Origin: GCA-2718035 sp964435285
GTDB lineage: Bacteria; Bacteroidota; Bacteroidia; Flavobacteriales; TMED113
Length of the DNA: 64,000 bases
Direction of reading: 5' to 3'
NCBI GenBank assembly: GCA_964435285.1
Contig: CAYSYA010000001.1
Location: forward strand, 62,001-126,000
Below, in pieces: positions 45,815 to 54,454 of the stretch (positions within the stretch are counted from its first letter, which is position 1; each line of letters begins with the position of its first letter). The translations under genes and the position numbers were made by a program. A model generated the notes under the pieces. The model searched no databases. It was not told where the DNA came from and worked only from the letters and a program-made list of their open reading frames with translations.

Positions 45815-46788
45815 TGAAATTTTTGTTCAATTTCATTTAAAGTTTCAAAAATTTCGTTGATATAATTACTTGTAACTAATTTGATTCTGTAATTTTTTAT
45901 TCCTTCAAAACCTTTAAAATAATTACTATAATGTCGTCTCATTTCAAGAATTCCTAATTTTTCACCTTTCCAATTAATAGATAAATCTAGGTGTTCTTTA
46001 ACAATTTCAACTCTTTCTTTAATTGATGGTGGAGGTGGTAACTTTCCATTTTTTAAAAAAAATTTTATTTCTTTAAATATCCAGGGGTATCCTATAGAGC
46101 CTCTCCCAATCATTACACCATCAACATTTGAAAAATCTTTTTTTCTTTTAACATCAATAGCAGAAAATAAATCACCATTACCAAATACAGGGATATTCAA
46201 TCTTGGGTTTTCTTTAGTTTTTTCAATTAGACTCCAGTCAGCTTGTCCCTTGTACATTTGTTTTCTAGTCCTACCATGTATAGAAATAGCTTTTATGCCA
46301 ACGTCTTGTAGTTTTTCAGCAACATCCACAATATACATACTCTTTTCGTCCCAACCCAACCTAGTTTTAACAGTCACGGGGATATCTGTACTTTTAACAA
46401 TTATATCAGTTAGTTTTACCATTTTAGGTATGTTTTGAAGTATTCCGGCTCCAGCACCTTTACATGTAACTTTTTTAACTGGGCAGCCATAGTTAATATC
46501 AATAATATCGGGCTTTACTTCAGAAACAATTTCAGCAGCTCTTTTCATTGATTCTTCATTACCTCCAAAAATTTGTATTCCAATTGGACGCTCAGCATCA
46601 AAAATATCAAGTTTTTTAGTGCTTTTAACAGCATCTCTAATTAATCCCTCAGAAGATATAAATTCTGTATACATTAAATCTACACCAAATTTTTTACATA
46701 TTTTTCGGAAAGGAGGGTCACTGACATCTTCCATTGGAGCCAATAGAATTGGGAATTCTCCTAATTGAATATCTCCAATTTTTACCAT
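45811..46788 (-). CDS. dusB: tRNA-dihydrouridine synthase B
   Basis: 325 aa FMN-dependent TIM barrel that reduces uridine in the tRNA D loop. LAPMEDVSDPPFRKICKKFG (about 15-34), IDINYGCPVKKVTCKGAGAG with the catalytic Cys in TCKG, KTRLGWDE, IHGRTRKQMYKGQADW and GVMIGRGSIGYPWIF are all family motifs. Usual length. Its stop overlaps the convergent permease stop (CTAA) and it follows exbD by 19 bp. Confidence 0.96.
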   Translation of the reverse strand: MVKIGDIQLGEFPILLAPMEDVSDPPFRKICKKFGVDLMYTEFISSEGLIRDAVKSTKKLDIFDAERPIGIQIFGGNEESMKRAAEIVSEVKPDIIDINYGCPVKKVTCKGAGAGILQNIPKMVKLTDIIVKSTDIPVTVKTRLGWDEKSMYIVDVAEKLQDVGIKAISIHGRTRKQMYKGQADWSLIEKTKENPRLNIPVFGNGDLFSAIDVKRKKDFSNVDGVMIGRGSIGYPWIFKEIKFFLKNGKLPPPPSIKERVEIVKEHLDLSINWKGEKLGILEMRRHYSNYFKGFEGIKNYRIKLVTSNYINEIFETLNEIEQKFH

Positions 46789-46807
46789 AAATAATTGATG
46801 GGTTTAC

Positions 46808-47278
46808 TTATTTTTTTGTTTCTTTTTTAGTAGTGTATGAAATTTTGTGACCCATAGGACTTACTCGTCTAAGTTCAGTTGTAACTTGGTCAATAAAATA
46901 CATCTCTGTTTTATTATCAGCTTTGAGCGATGTCCAAATTAATTTTCTTTCATCTTCATGTCTTGCAGCTCTTTCTGCTAATACAAATGCAGGGATATCT
47001 TTGATTTCAGCAATTGCATCATTTAATTGTAAACAATTATTTTCTCCTTTCCACTTTCCATATTTACCGGCACCTACATAGATGTGACTAACTAATGATT
47101 TTCTTTGTAATTTACTTACTTCAGTTGCTTTAGGTAATTCATTAGTTACTTTTAATTCTACTTCTCTAAGAACTGTTGCAACCATAAAGAAAAACAAAAG
47201 CATAAAAACAATATCTGGAAGTGATGCTGTTGAAATTTTAGGAGATTCTCCCTCATTTTTTCTTTTAAATTTTCCCAT
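46808..47278 (-). CDS. ExbD-type proton-channel subunit (second ExbD)
   Basis: 156 aa with one membrane helix near residues 22-38 starting SLPDIVFMLLFFFMVAT, where the Asp corresponds to the essential proton-carrying Asp of ExbD/TolR. A periplasmic domain follows. It is the second ExbD in tandem, as in the ExbB-ExbD1-ExbD2 systems of Flavobacteria that power TonB-dependent uptake. Confidence 0.93.
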   Translation of the reverse strand: MGKFKRKNEGESPKISTASLPDIVFMLLFFFMVATVLREVELKVTNELPKATEVSKLQRKSLVSHIYVGAGKYGKWKGENNCLQLNDAIAEIKDIPAFVLAERAARHEDERKLIWTSLKADNKTEMYFIDQVTTELRRVSPMGHKISYTTKKETKK

Positions 47279-47283
47279 AATAT

Positions 47284-47844
47284 TTATTCTTTTATAGATT
47301 CAGAGACTCTCATTGGAAATTCTTTTTTTATATCGTCCTGTTGTTCTTTATCTAAATTTTCATACTTTTTATTAAATTTTTTAAGCGCCTCATTATTTCT
47401 TAATTCTTTGAAAGCTAAACTAACTTGATCCTGTATTTTGACATAAGTTTCATATTGTGTTTTTTTATGAACTCTGATTGATAAAACAGCTTTAGAAGGA
47501 GATTCAGATAAATCTGGATTTCGACCATAGTTAGTAAGAAATGTTATTATTTCATTTTTCAAATCTCCAGGCAAAAATGGTTTACCGTTTCCTACCTCAT
47601 CGGCTCCAGATTCAACAAGTATCATTTCAGAGTTAGGACTACAATCAAAAATTAGAATATTTTTTTTGTGAAAGTCAACTTGAGAAGGAACATTTTCTTC
47701 ATCAGGTAGAGGTGGTAATTTTCTTTTAATACCGGTATCTACATCCATAGTTGTTGTTACTAAAAAAAATATTAAAAGTAAAAATGCTATATCTGCCATT
47801 GACCCAGCATTGATTTCAGGTAATGACCTCCTATTTTTTGACAT
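47284..47844 (-). CDS. ExbD-type proton-channel subunit (first ExbD)
   Basis: 186 aa, one membrane helix (about 16-34) starting AGSMADIAFLLLIFFLVTTT with the conserved Asp, followed by a periplasmic domain longer than in the second copy and a charged tail. It is 1 bp after the small membrane protein and 5 bp before the second ExbD gene. Confidence 0.93.
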   Translation of the reverse strand: MSKNRRSLPEINAGSMADIAFLLLIFFLVTTTMDVDTGIKRKLPPLPDEENVPSQVDFHKKNILIFDCSPNSEMILVESGADEVGNGKPFLPGDLKNEIITFLTNYGRNPDLSESPSKAVLSIRVHKKTQYETYVKIQDQVSLAFKELRNNEALKKFNKKYENLDKEQQDDIKKEFPMRVSESIKE

Positions 47845-47845
47845 A

Positions 47846-48136
47846 TTATTTTTTTAATAAGTTTAACACAGAACTAATAATAATACCAAAAATTGCAATA
47901 GCTACTAAACTTACAGCTGATATTAAACCAGCTGCACTAAATTTACTAATCCAACTTTCACTAAGTGGAAAGAATAACAATGCAATACATGGAAAAACAA
48001 AAATTAAACCAATTAAAATGGTCAAAATACTTTTCAAATTACCTTTTTTAATAACTGATATAATAGACGATAGTATCGCTAATATACAAGCGACTGAAAA
48101 TAATCCGAAAGTAAAATATAATGCGACTTCAATCAT
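47846..48136 (-). CDS. Small three-helix membrane protein in the exb cluster
   Basis: 96 aa with three hydrophobic segments (about 5-28, 36-58, 67-92) and almost no soluble part. Not recognised as a named family. It lies between exbB (17 bp) and exbD (1 bp), so it is very likely made with the proton channel and may be an accessory membrane subunit. Confidence 0.8.
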   Translation of the reverse strand: MIEVALYFTFGLFSVACILAILSSIISVIKKGNLKSILTILIGLIFVFPCIALLFFPLSESWISKFSAAGLISAVSLVAIAIFGIIISSVLNLLKK

Positions 48137-48153
48137 GTTAAAAGGATTTTAAT

Positions 48154-49143
48154 TTATTTTTTTTTATAGTTAGCTATTAAATCTACAAGGGAAATAGAAG
48201 AATCTTCCATGTCATTAACTATATCATCTATTTTAGAAATTATATAGTTGTAAAAAATTTGTAGAATAATTGCTACTATAAGACCAAAAACAGTAGTTAA
48301 TAATGCTTGCTTTATACCTCCGGCTACTAAGGATGGAGAAATGTCACCAGCAACTTCAATTGCATCAAAGGCGCTAATCATACCAATAACGGTTCCCATG
48401 AAACCAAGCATTGGTGCAATTGCAATAAATAGAGAAATCCAAGATGTTCCTTTTTCTAAGAGACCCATTTGAACTGATCCGTATGACATAATTGATTTTT
48501 CAATCAATTCTAAGTCTTCATCTGATCTCTCTAATCCTTGCAGGCAAATACTAGCAGTAGGCCCAGCAGTATTTCTACATTCTTCTTTTGCCGCTTCAAC
48601 ACCTCCACTTTTTAAGGCGTCTTCAATTTTAGATAAAAGAACTTTAGAATTAGATGAGGCTAGATGTAAATAAATTATTCTTTCAATACAAAGTGCTAAA
48701 CCTAGTATAAGACAAATTAAAACACAAGTCATAAATCCTACACCCCCTTCAGCATATTTTTCCATTAATTTATTACCAAATCCTGACTTTTCTTCTACTT
48801 CTTCTAAATCGTTTTCATTTAAATTATCATTGATTTCATTATTTTCTTCCTTTGACTCAAAAGAGAAATTAAAATTATTAGAGGGTTCTCCGTTACGAAT
48901 TGATTCAATAAACTTTCCTAATTCATTAGACATTACAATAAATTCATCAGCATCTCTGTTGCACCCTGAAATCATCCAGTTACTTGTGAAGGTTTGAACT
49001 TCTTTCATTGCTAAATCAAAATCCTGAGGCCTATCATTAAGCATTTTTTCTTTTAAGTCATTAATCATTTTTTCACATTGGGGTTGAGCATGTATAAAAT
49101 TGAATGAAATTAAAGTACAGGCTAAAAAAAATAAATTTTTCAT
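48154..49143 (-). CDS. ExbB/TolQ-type proton-channel protein with periplasmic N-terminal extension
   Basis: 329 aa. Signal peptide (1-19), about 110 residues of periplasmic domain with two cysteines, then the MotA/TolQ/ExbB core with three helices: one at about 137-160 (VGFMTCVLICLILGLALCIE) and two in the C-terminal half, including WISLFIAIAPMLGFMGTVIGM and GGIKQALLTTVFGLIVAI. The signal-plus-extension form is common in Bacteroidetes. It drives TonB or Tol-type transport; TonB itself is not seen here. Confidence 0.93.
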   Translation of the reverse strand: MKNLFFLACTLISFNFIHAQPQCEKMINDLKEKMLNDRPQDFDLAMKEVQTFTSNWMISGCNRDADEFIVMSNELGKFIESIRNGEPSNNFNFSFESKEENNEINDNLNENDLEEVEEKSGFGNKLMEKYAEGGVGFMTCVLICLILGLALCIERIIYLHLASSNSKVLLSKIEDALKSGGVEAAKEECRNTAGPTASICLQGLERSDEDLELIEKSIMSYGSVQMGLLEKGTSWISLFIAIAPMLGFMGTVIGMISAFDAIEVAGDISPSLVAGGIKQALLTTVFGLIVAIILQIFYNYIISKIDDIVNDMEDSSISLVDLIANYKKK

Positions 49144-49192
49144 TTTTAGTATTTTATATTATTATTAGTCGTTAGTTTTTATTGACTATAAA

Positions 49193-49282
49193 TGGCGGAG
49201 AGAAAGGGATTCGAACCCTTGATATGCATTAACATATACATGCTTTCCAAGCATGCGCCTTAAGCCACTCGGCCACCTCTCC
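49193..49282 (-). tRNA. tRNA-Ser (GGA)
   Basis: A 90-nt type II tRNA with encoded 3' CCA: acceptor GGAGAGG/TCTCTCC (last pair G-T), long variable arm TATATGTTAATGCATATC, anticodon loop TTGGAAA with anticodon GGA, T arm GGGTTCGAATCCC, discriminator G. It sits upstream of the exb cluster in the same direction. Confidence 0.97.
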
Positions 49283-49344
49283 TTATTCTTTCAAATAAGG
49301 CATTAAAGTCAATCGAAATTACAAAAAAAAAAAGTTTTTTTATC

Positions 49345-50376
49345 TTATTTATCAATTTTAGTTATTTCACCACAAAAAGATTGGAGAAATTTCTTTTTAA
49401 ATATTTTTTTATTTGTTGATTCTCCGAGCAGAATCATAGTCTTAGTTATAACACTTTCAAAAGTCATATCAAATGAGCTAATTACATCTAAATCAATTAG
49501 TATTTGGCTGGTTTGATATCTACCTTGTACGATACTACCAGTTTCACATTGACTAGAGTTAATTAAAATTTTACCTTCGTTATTAAAATTGACTAGTTCA
49601 TCTATAAACCATTTTTCTTGTATTGTGTTACCACACCCATAAGTTTGTAAAATTATTGCATCAAAAAAATCATTTTTTAGTAAACTACTGACGGTTTCTT
49701 TAGCTATACCAGGGAACAACTTTAAAACGCCAACATTTTGTTTAATATTCTTATGAATTTTTAAAGTCTTTAAAGCACCTTTACTAATTACATTTTGATT
49801 GTAATTAATATCAATCCCTGCTTGCGCAAGAATGGGGTAATTGTTTGATGAAAATGCATTAAATTCATTAGAACTGCATTTATGAGTTCTATTTCCCCTC
49901 ATTAATTTATTTTCAAAATAAATACATACTTCAGGAACATTTGCTTTTCCAAAAGAACGACTTCCTGCAATTTCTATGGAAGTAATTAAATTTTCTTTAG
50001 CATCTGTTCTATGTACTCCAATAGGTAACTGAGAACCAGTAAACACTACTGGTTTATTTAAATTTTGAAGCATGAAGCTAATAGCAGAAGCTGTGTAAGC
50101 CATTGTGTCAGTGCCATGTAAAACAACGAACCCATCAAACTTAGTGTAATTTTTTTCTATAATTTCAACAATTTTGATCCATATTGTAGGACTCATTTCT
50201 GCTGAATCAATTGGAGGGTTAAAACCAATTATTTCTAAGTAATAATTCAAATTATCAAGTTCCGGAAAATATTTTATTAATTCATTAAAATTTATAGGCA
50301 CGTAGCTATCAACCTTTTTTATCATACCGATTGTTCCCCCAGTAAAAATAATAAGTATTGAAGATCGATTAGACAT
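49345..50376 (-). CDS. ansA: L-asparaginase, type I
   Basis: 343 aa enzyme hydrolysing asparagine to aspartate and ammonia; no signal peptide, so cytoplasmic. Catalytic threonines in IIFTGGTIGMI (T15) and VLHGTDTMAYTA (about 83-94). GSQLPIGVHRTDAKENL follows the family. Upstream tatD is 43 bp away in the same direction. Confidence 0.93.
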   Translation of the reverse strand: MSNRSSILIIFTGGTIGMIKKVDSYVPINFNELIKYFPELDNLNYYLEIIGFNPPIDSAEMSPTIWIKIVEIIEKNYTKFDGFVVLHGTDTMAYTASAISFMLQNLNKPVVFTGSQLPIGVHRTDAKENLITSIEIAGSRSFGKANVPEVCIYFENKLMRGNRTHKCSSNEFNAFSSNNYPILAQAGIDINYNQNVISKGALKTLKIHKNIKQNVGVLKLFPGIAKETVSSLLKNDFFDAIILQTYGCGNTIQEKWFIDELVNFNNEGKILINSSQCETGSIVQGRYQTSQILIDLDVISSFDMTFESVITKTMILLGESTNKKIFKKKFLQSFCGEITKIDK

Positions 50377-50419
50377 AGTAATGTTTTTGAAAATGTTAAT
50401 TTTCGAAAATTATAACTTT

Positions 50420-51187
50420 TTAATTAAAAAATAAAGAGTTTGTGTTCTTATATAAATTTTCTGTTAATTCTTCCATGGAAATTTTTTTTATTTCGCATAA
50501 TTTTCTTGCAATAATTGATAAATATTGCGGTTCATTTCTTTTTCCTCTAAAAGGAGTTGGGGCTAAATATGGCGCGTCAGTTTCAATAAGAATTTTTTCA
50601 ATAGGCACATTTTTAATAACAGATTCAAGACCAGAATTTTTAAAGGTTAAAATTCCACCAATTCCTAGAAAAAAATTAAGATCTAATATTTTTTTTGCTT
50701 CAACTAAATCTCCTCCAAAACAATGAAAAACCCCCCTCAAGTTTTCGTCCGCTTCAGTTTTTAATATTTCATATATTTCATTAAATGAATTTCTGGAATG
50801 GATAACCACAGGTAATTGATGTTCTTTAGCCCATTTTAATTGTATTTCAAATGCCTTTTTTTGTTCAATAAAAAAACTTTTGTCCCAATACAAGTCAATA
50901 CCAATTTCTCCGATGGCAATAAATTTTGCTGATTTAATTTTTTCTTCCATTGTTTTAAGCACAGTTAAATAATTTTTTTTTACACTACATGGATGTAGCC
51001 CAATCATTGGGTAACAACTTTGAGGATATTTATTACAAAGTGAAATTATATCATCAATTGTATTTAAATCTATGTTTGGAAGAAGGAATTTTTTTATGTT
51101 TTTTTGAAAAGCATTATCAATTAGTAAGTCCAAATCTTTTTGAAATTCTTTAAGGTACAAGTGAGTATGGGAGTCAATGAGAAACAT
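50420..51187 (-). CDS. TatD family metal-dependent hydrolase (DNase)
   Basis: 255 aa TIM-barrel hydrolase. Metal motifs: IDSHTHLYL (4-12), IGEIGIDLYW, PVVIHSRNSFNEI, VFHCFGG and ILIETDAPYLAP. TatD proteins are 3'-5' exonucleases or deacylase-like enzymes; quality control of damaged DNA or RNA is the usual idea. Typical length for the family. Divergent from the GT9 gene over 46 bp. Confidence 0.95.
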   Translation of the reverse strand: MFLIDSHTHLYLKEFQKDLDLLIDNAFQKNIKKFLLPNIDLNTIDDIISLCNKYPQSCYPMIGLHPCSVKKNYLTVLKTMEEKIKSAKFIAIGEIGIDLYWDKSFFIEQKKAFEIQLKWAKEHQLPVVIHSRNSFNEIYEILKTEADENLRGVFHCFGGDLVEAKKILDLNFFLGIGGILTFKNSGLESVIKNVPIEKILIETDAPYLAPTPFRGKRNEPQYLSIIARKLCEIKKISMEELTENLYKNTNSLFFN

Positions 51188-51221
51188 AATAGTAAAAATA
51201 AAGAATCCTTTTTTGTTTTTG

Positions 51222-51229
51222 TAAATTTG
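51222..51229 (+). promoter_or_regulatory. Putative -7 box for the GT9 gene
   Basis: TAAATTTG, 4 nt before the GTG start at 51234. No TTG at -33. Possible leaderless start. Confidence 0.4.
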
Positions 51230-51233
51230 TAAC

Positions 51234-52214
51234 GTGTCATTTAATAAAATTTTAATTATTAGATTAAGTTCAATAGGAGATATTGTATTGACAACACCTG
51301 TTGTAAGAGCTTTAAAAGAACAAACTGATGCATCTATTTACTTTTTAACAAAAGAATCATATGTTCATGTTCTAAATAATAATCCACTTATTCAAAAAGT
51401 TTTTTCTATTAGTGAGATGGAAGAAGTCATTAATAAGAAATTTGATTTAATTGTTGATTTACAAAAAAATTTAAAATCATTTTTCATAAGTACTTTGATA
51501 AAAGATAAAATGAAAAACACTCGTTATATTTCATACAATAAAGAGAATGTTAAAAAATGGATCTTAATAAATTTAAAAAAAAATTTTTTTAAATATGGTC
51601 ATGTTGTAGATAGGTATTTTAGTGAATTAAAAAAAATTAATATTAAAAATGATAATTATGGTATAGATTTTTTTATTCCTTCAAGTATTAATAAAAAATC
51701 GTTTTCAAATGAACTACCGTTTGAAAATAATTATATAGCATGGGTTATAGGTGGAACTTATAAGCAAAAAAAAATATCAAAAGAAATCATAATTAAAGTG
51801 TGTTTAGAAATTTCAAAACCAGTAATATTTATTGGTGGAAAATTAGAAAAACAAATTGGAGAATTTATATGTCAAAAAGTTAAAAAACCAAATGTATATA
51901 ATTTATGTGGTTCATTATCACTGGATAAATCAGCATTTATTATAAAAAATTCTTCAATTGTGTTAACAAATGATACTGGAATGATGCATATTGCAAGTGC
52001 ATTTCAAAAAAAAATAATTTCATTTTGGGGATGCACTAAGCCTAGTTTAGGGATGTATCCGTATATATCCAATGAAAATAGTATTAATATTAATTCAAAC
52101 ATAAGTTCGTTTCCTTGTAGTAAGTTAGGAAATAAATGCCTGCACAGTAAATACGGATGTATTAATAGTATTAAGGTTAAGGAAATACTAATGGCTATTG
52201 AAAAACTGACTTAA
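51234..52214 (+). CDS. Glycosyltransferase family 9 (heptosyltransferase-like)
   Basis: 326 aa GT-B enzyme. ILIIRLSSIGDIVLTTPVVRAL at the start, DLIVDLQKNLKS, WVIGGTYKQKKIS and VLTNDTGMMHIASAF (about 241-255) are the family signatures. It likely adds heptose or a related sugar to the LPS core, in line with kdsB and lptC in the window. GTG start at 51234. Stop codon overlaps that of the convergent SPOR gene in TTAA. Confidence 0.92.
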   Translation: MSFNKILIIRLSSIGDIVLTTPVVRALKEQTDASIYFLTKESYVHVLNNNPLIQKVFSISEMEEVINKKFDLIVDLQKNLKSFFISTLIKDKMKNTRYISYNKENVKKWILINLKKNFFKYGHVVDRYFSELKKINIKNDNYGIDFFIPSSINKKSFSNELPFENNYIAWVIGGTYKQKKISKEIIIKVCLEISKPVIFIGGKLEKQIGEFICQKVKKPNVYNLCGSLSLDKSAFIIKNSSIVLTNDTGMMHIASAFQKKIISFWGCTKPSLGMYPYISNENSININSNISSFPCSKLGNKCLHSKYGCINSIKVKEILMAIEKLT

Positions 52215-53666
52215 TTTCTGTTTAATACCCAGGCTCCTTGAAATTCTTTTTTGAGATCTTTTAGTTTTTTGTTGGCCTCTTTAAAGTTTTCATATTTTGA
52301 ACAAGCAACGCGATATAAATTTCTATTTGAACTTCTACCTGCCAAACAAGCTTCGTTATAACCTTTCTTTTTTAACTGGGAAACTAAATTTTTTGCATTT
52401 TTTTCAGAGCTAAAACAGCCTACTATAACGTAAATATTTTTTTCAGTAAATTGATTTNNNNNNNNNNNNNNNNNNNNNNNNNNNNNNNNNNNNNNNNNNN
52501 NNNNNNNNNNNNNNNNNNNNNNNNNNNNNNNNNNNNNNNNNNNNNNNNNNNNNNNNNTTTTCTTCTTTTTCTTCTTTTTCTTCTTTTTCTTCTTTTTCTT
52601 CTTTTTCTTCTTTTTCTTCTTCTTCTGGAGTTAGGTCAATGGAATTTTGAGAAAGGGTTTTTACGGCTTCAGAAAATCTGGAAGCTATATCATTTTTAGA
52701 TTCGTTTTTAATAATTTTATCTTGATTATTATTATTATTATTTAACAAATCAAAATTAATTTCAGTTTTTTCAAAAACTAAAATAGCATCTCGCATTCTA
52801 CCTTTTTTATCTACCACAACTAAATTATTAGAGGATGTGGGAATTTTTTTATATACATTTTTGATTTGAAAACAATCTGTGTAATCTAAACCTAACTCAT
52901 CTACAAAACATAAACTTCTTTTTTTAGAGTTTCCGTTAAAATATACTTTTAATCGGCTTTCAATATCATCACCCATTTTAAAACATCGTTTTGTTTCAAG
53001 GTGATAATTTGTACCATTTATTTTATACAAGTCATAATCAACTTGAGAAACTAAAATTGAATATAAACCTGAAACTTCTTCTGAAGAATTATTATTGGGT
53101 ATTTTATTTATTTTTGGCTCAAATGACGCATTGTTTGTATTATTTAAAATAACATTATCATTGATGAATAAACCAATTGAAACAAAGAATATTAATATAA
53201 TAAGCCCACTTAAATGTTGTGTTTGAAATATATATTTTTTTTGTTCTATTTTGGGGAAATAAAATGAATCTAAACCAAAATAATCAGGGTCAAAATTTAG
53301 GAGTTCCTGTGGCTCAAAAATTAATTCATTATTTGAGTTTTTACTAATAACACCAATATGTTCAAAATGGAAATAATCACCATTATTTAATTTATACAGT
53401 ATTTTTTTGGTGAAAGTTGCAACTAGAATACACGCTTCTTCGTAACTAATATTTTCTATTTCCGAAATGTAATTAGCAAGTAATCCATCATTTCTTTTAA
53501 TTTCTGAATTAAAAGAAATGGTAGATTTATTGGGAGAGAAATAATTTTTACTTTCATCAATTTTTGTTGATTGACTAAATTTTATAAAAGCCCCTAAACC
53601 ACTGACAATTACACATTCATGGTTATAAAGAAGTTGGTTAATATATTTTGGTATATTTTGGGTCAT
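52211..53666 (-). CDS. HU-like/SPOR-domain cell-envelope protein, interrupted by an assembly gap
   Basis: The N-terminal part (about 1-135) matches the CCDC81-like prokaryotic HU domains (YINQLLYNHECVIVSGLGAF). A membrane helix follows (153-169), then a periplasmic linker ending in EEK repeats. Past the run of N, the stretch 52211-52457 reads NQFTEKNIYVIVGCFSS to GAWVLNRN and a stop: an intact SPOR peptidoglycan-binding domain in the same direction. The two parts are not in the same frame across 100 N, so the gap length is a placeholder. In Bacteroidetes such proteins bind denuded septal glycan and act in division. Confidence 0.88.
52458..52557. other. Assembly gap (100 N)
   Basis: Exactly 100 ambiguous bases, a standard scaffold placeholder. 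It lies inside the EEK repeat of the SPOR gene, whose repetition probably broke the assembly. The frame shift across it shows the true length is not 100. Confidence 0.97.
52558..52626. repeat. 9-bp tandem repeat encoding Glu-Glu-Lys
   Basis: About seven copies of TTCTTCTTT (GAAGAAAAA on the coding strand) with no variation in the visible part, continuing into the gap. It codes for the acidic/basic linker between the membrane helix and SPOR domain of the protein above. Confidence 0.95.
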
Positions 53667-53688
53667 TAAAAAAAATGATTATTTAAAT

Positions 53689-54447
53689 CTACAAAATATT
53701 TTTTTTTTTTAATCTTTCTAAATCCTCTTTTGTGTTAATTGAAAATCCAAAGTGAGGCTTTTCTGTTCTTACACACTTAATTTGGAATTTATTTTCAATC
53801 CATCTTAATTGCTCAAGCTTTTCTTTTTTCTCTCTCAAAGAGACTTTTAATTTTGAAATCTTGTTTAAAGTTTTTACACTGTAACCATACACACCTAAAT
53901 GGTGATCAATATTTACGTCTTTATTTTTTTTAAAATTTTTAAAAAATTTATTGTTAGCCCTCATAAATTCTGTTGCAATATTATTTTTATTTATTATTAC
54001 TCTAACGTTAGATTGGTCATTATTATATTTTTCCCAAAACTGACTATTTTGATGGCCTAAATTTGATGAAAGAGTAACTATAACATCTGATTTAGCTTTT
54101 GAAAGCTCTTGATATATTTTTTTAATCCAAGAGTGTTTAATTTTTAGTTCATCACATTGAATGTTAATTACAATATCATTTTGGTTAAGATTTAAATTTT
54201 TTACTGCTTCAGCACATCTTTCAGAACCATTAATATGTGTTTTTTTTGTTGTAATAACAGATGCGTTAAATTTTTTTACTTCCTCTCTAATTTTTTTACT
54301 ATCAGTTGCTATATATACGTTGGGAAATTTATTTAATTCTTCCCAAACATGTTGTATTAAAGTTTTCTTATTAATTTTTTTTAAAACTTTGTTTGGAAGT
54401 CTTGAAGAGTTTAGTCTTGCGGGAATTATTATGAAGAGATTCTTCAT
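53689..54447 (-). CDS. kdsB: 3-deoxy-manno-octulosonate cytidylyltransferase
   Basis: 252 aa enzyme that makes CMP-Kdo for the LPS inner core. IIIPARLNSSRLPNKVL (about 6-22), VYIATDS, NIQCDELKI (the QGD-type metal motif is QCDE here), and HHLGVYGYSVKTL fit the family. The GD/CD exchange is conservative in position but worth noting. It follows the TonB receptor gene by 7 bp and precedes the SPOR gene. Confidence 0.92.
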   Translation of the reverse strand: MKNLFIIIPARLNSSRLPNKVLKKINKKTLIQHVWEELNKFPNVYIATDSKKIREEVKKFNASVITTKKTHINGSERCAEAVKNLNLNQNDIVINIQCDELKIKHSWIKKIYQELSKAKSDVIVTLSSNLGHQNSQFWEKYNNDQSNVRVIINKNNIATEFMRANNKFFKNFKKNKDVNIDHHLGVYGYSVKTLNKISKLKVSLREKKEKLEQLRWIENKFQIKCVRTEKPHFGFSINTKEDLERLKKKNIL

Positions 54448-54454
54448 AATTTAT

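Noticed and set aside
49283..49344. Intrinsic terminator after L-asparaginase
   Set aside because: Only an A-run/T-run pairing is present, with no GC stem; too weak to list.
52451..52699. Plus-strand open frame across the N run
   Set aside because: It is the complement of the EEK repeat (Leu/Phe-rich) and only stays open because of the Ns.
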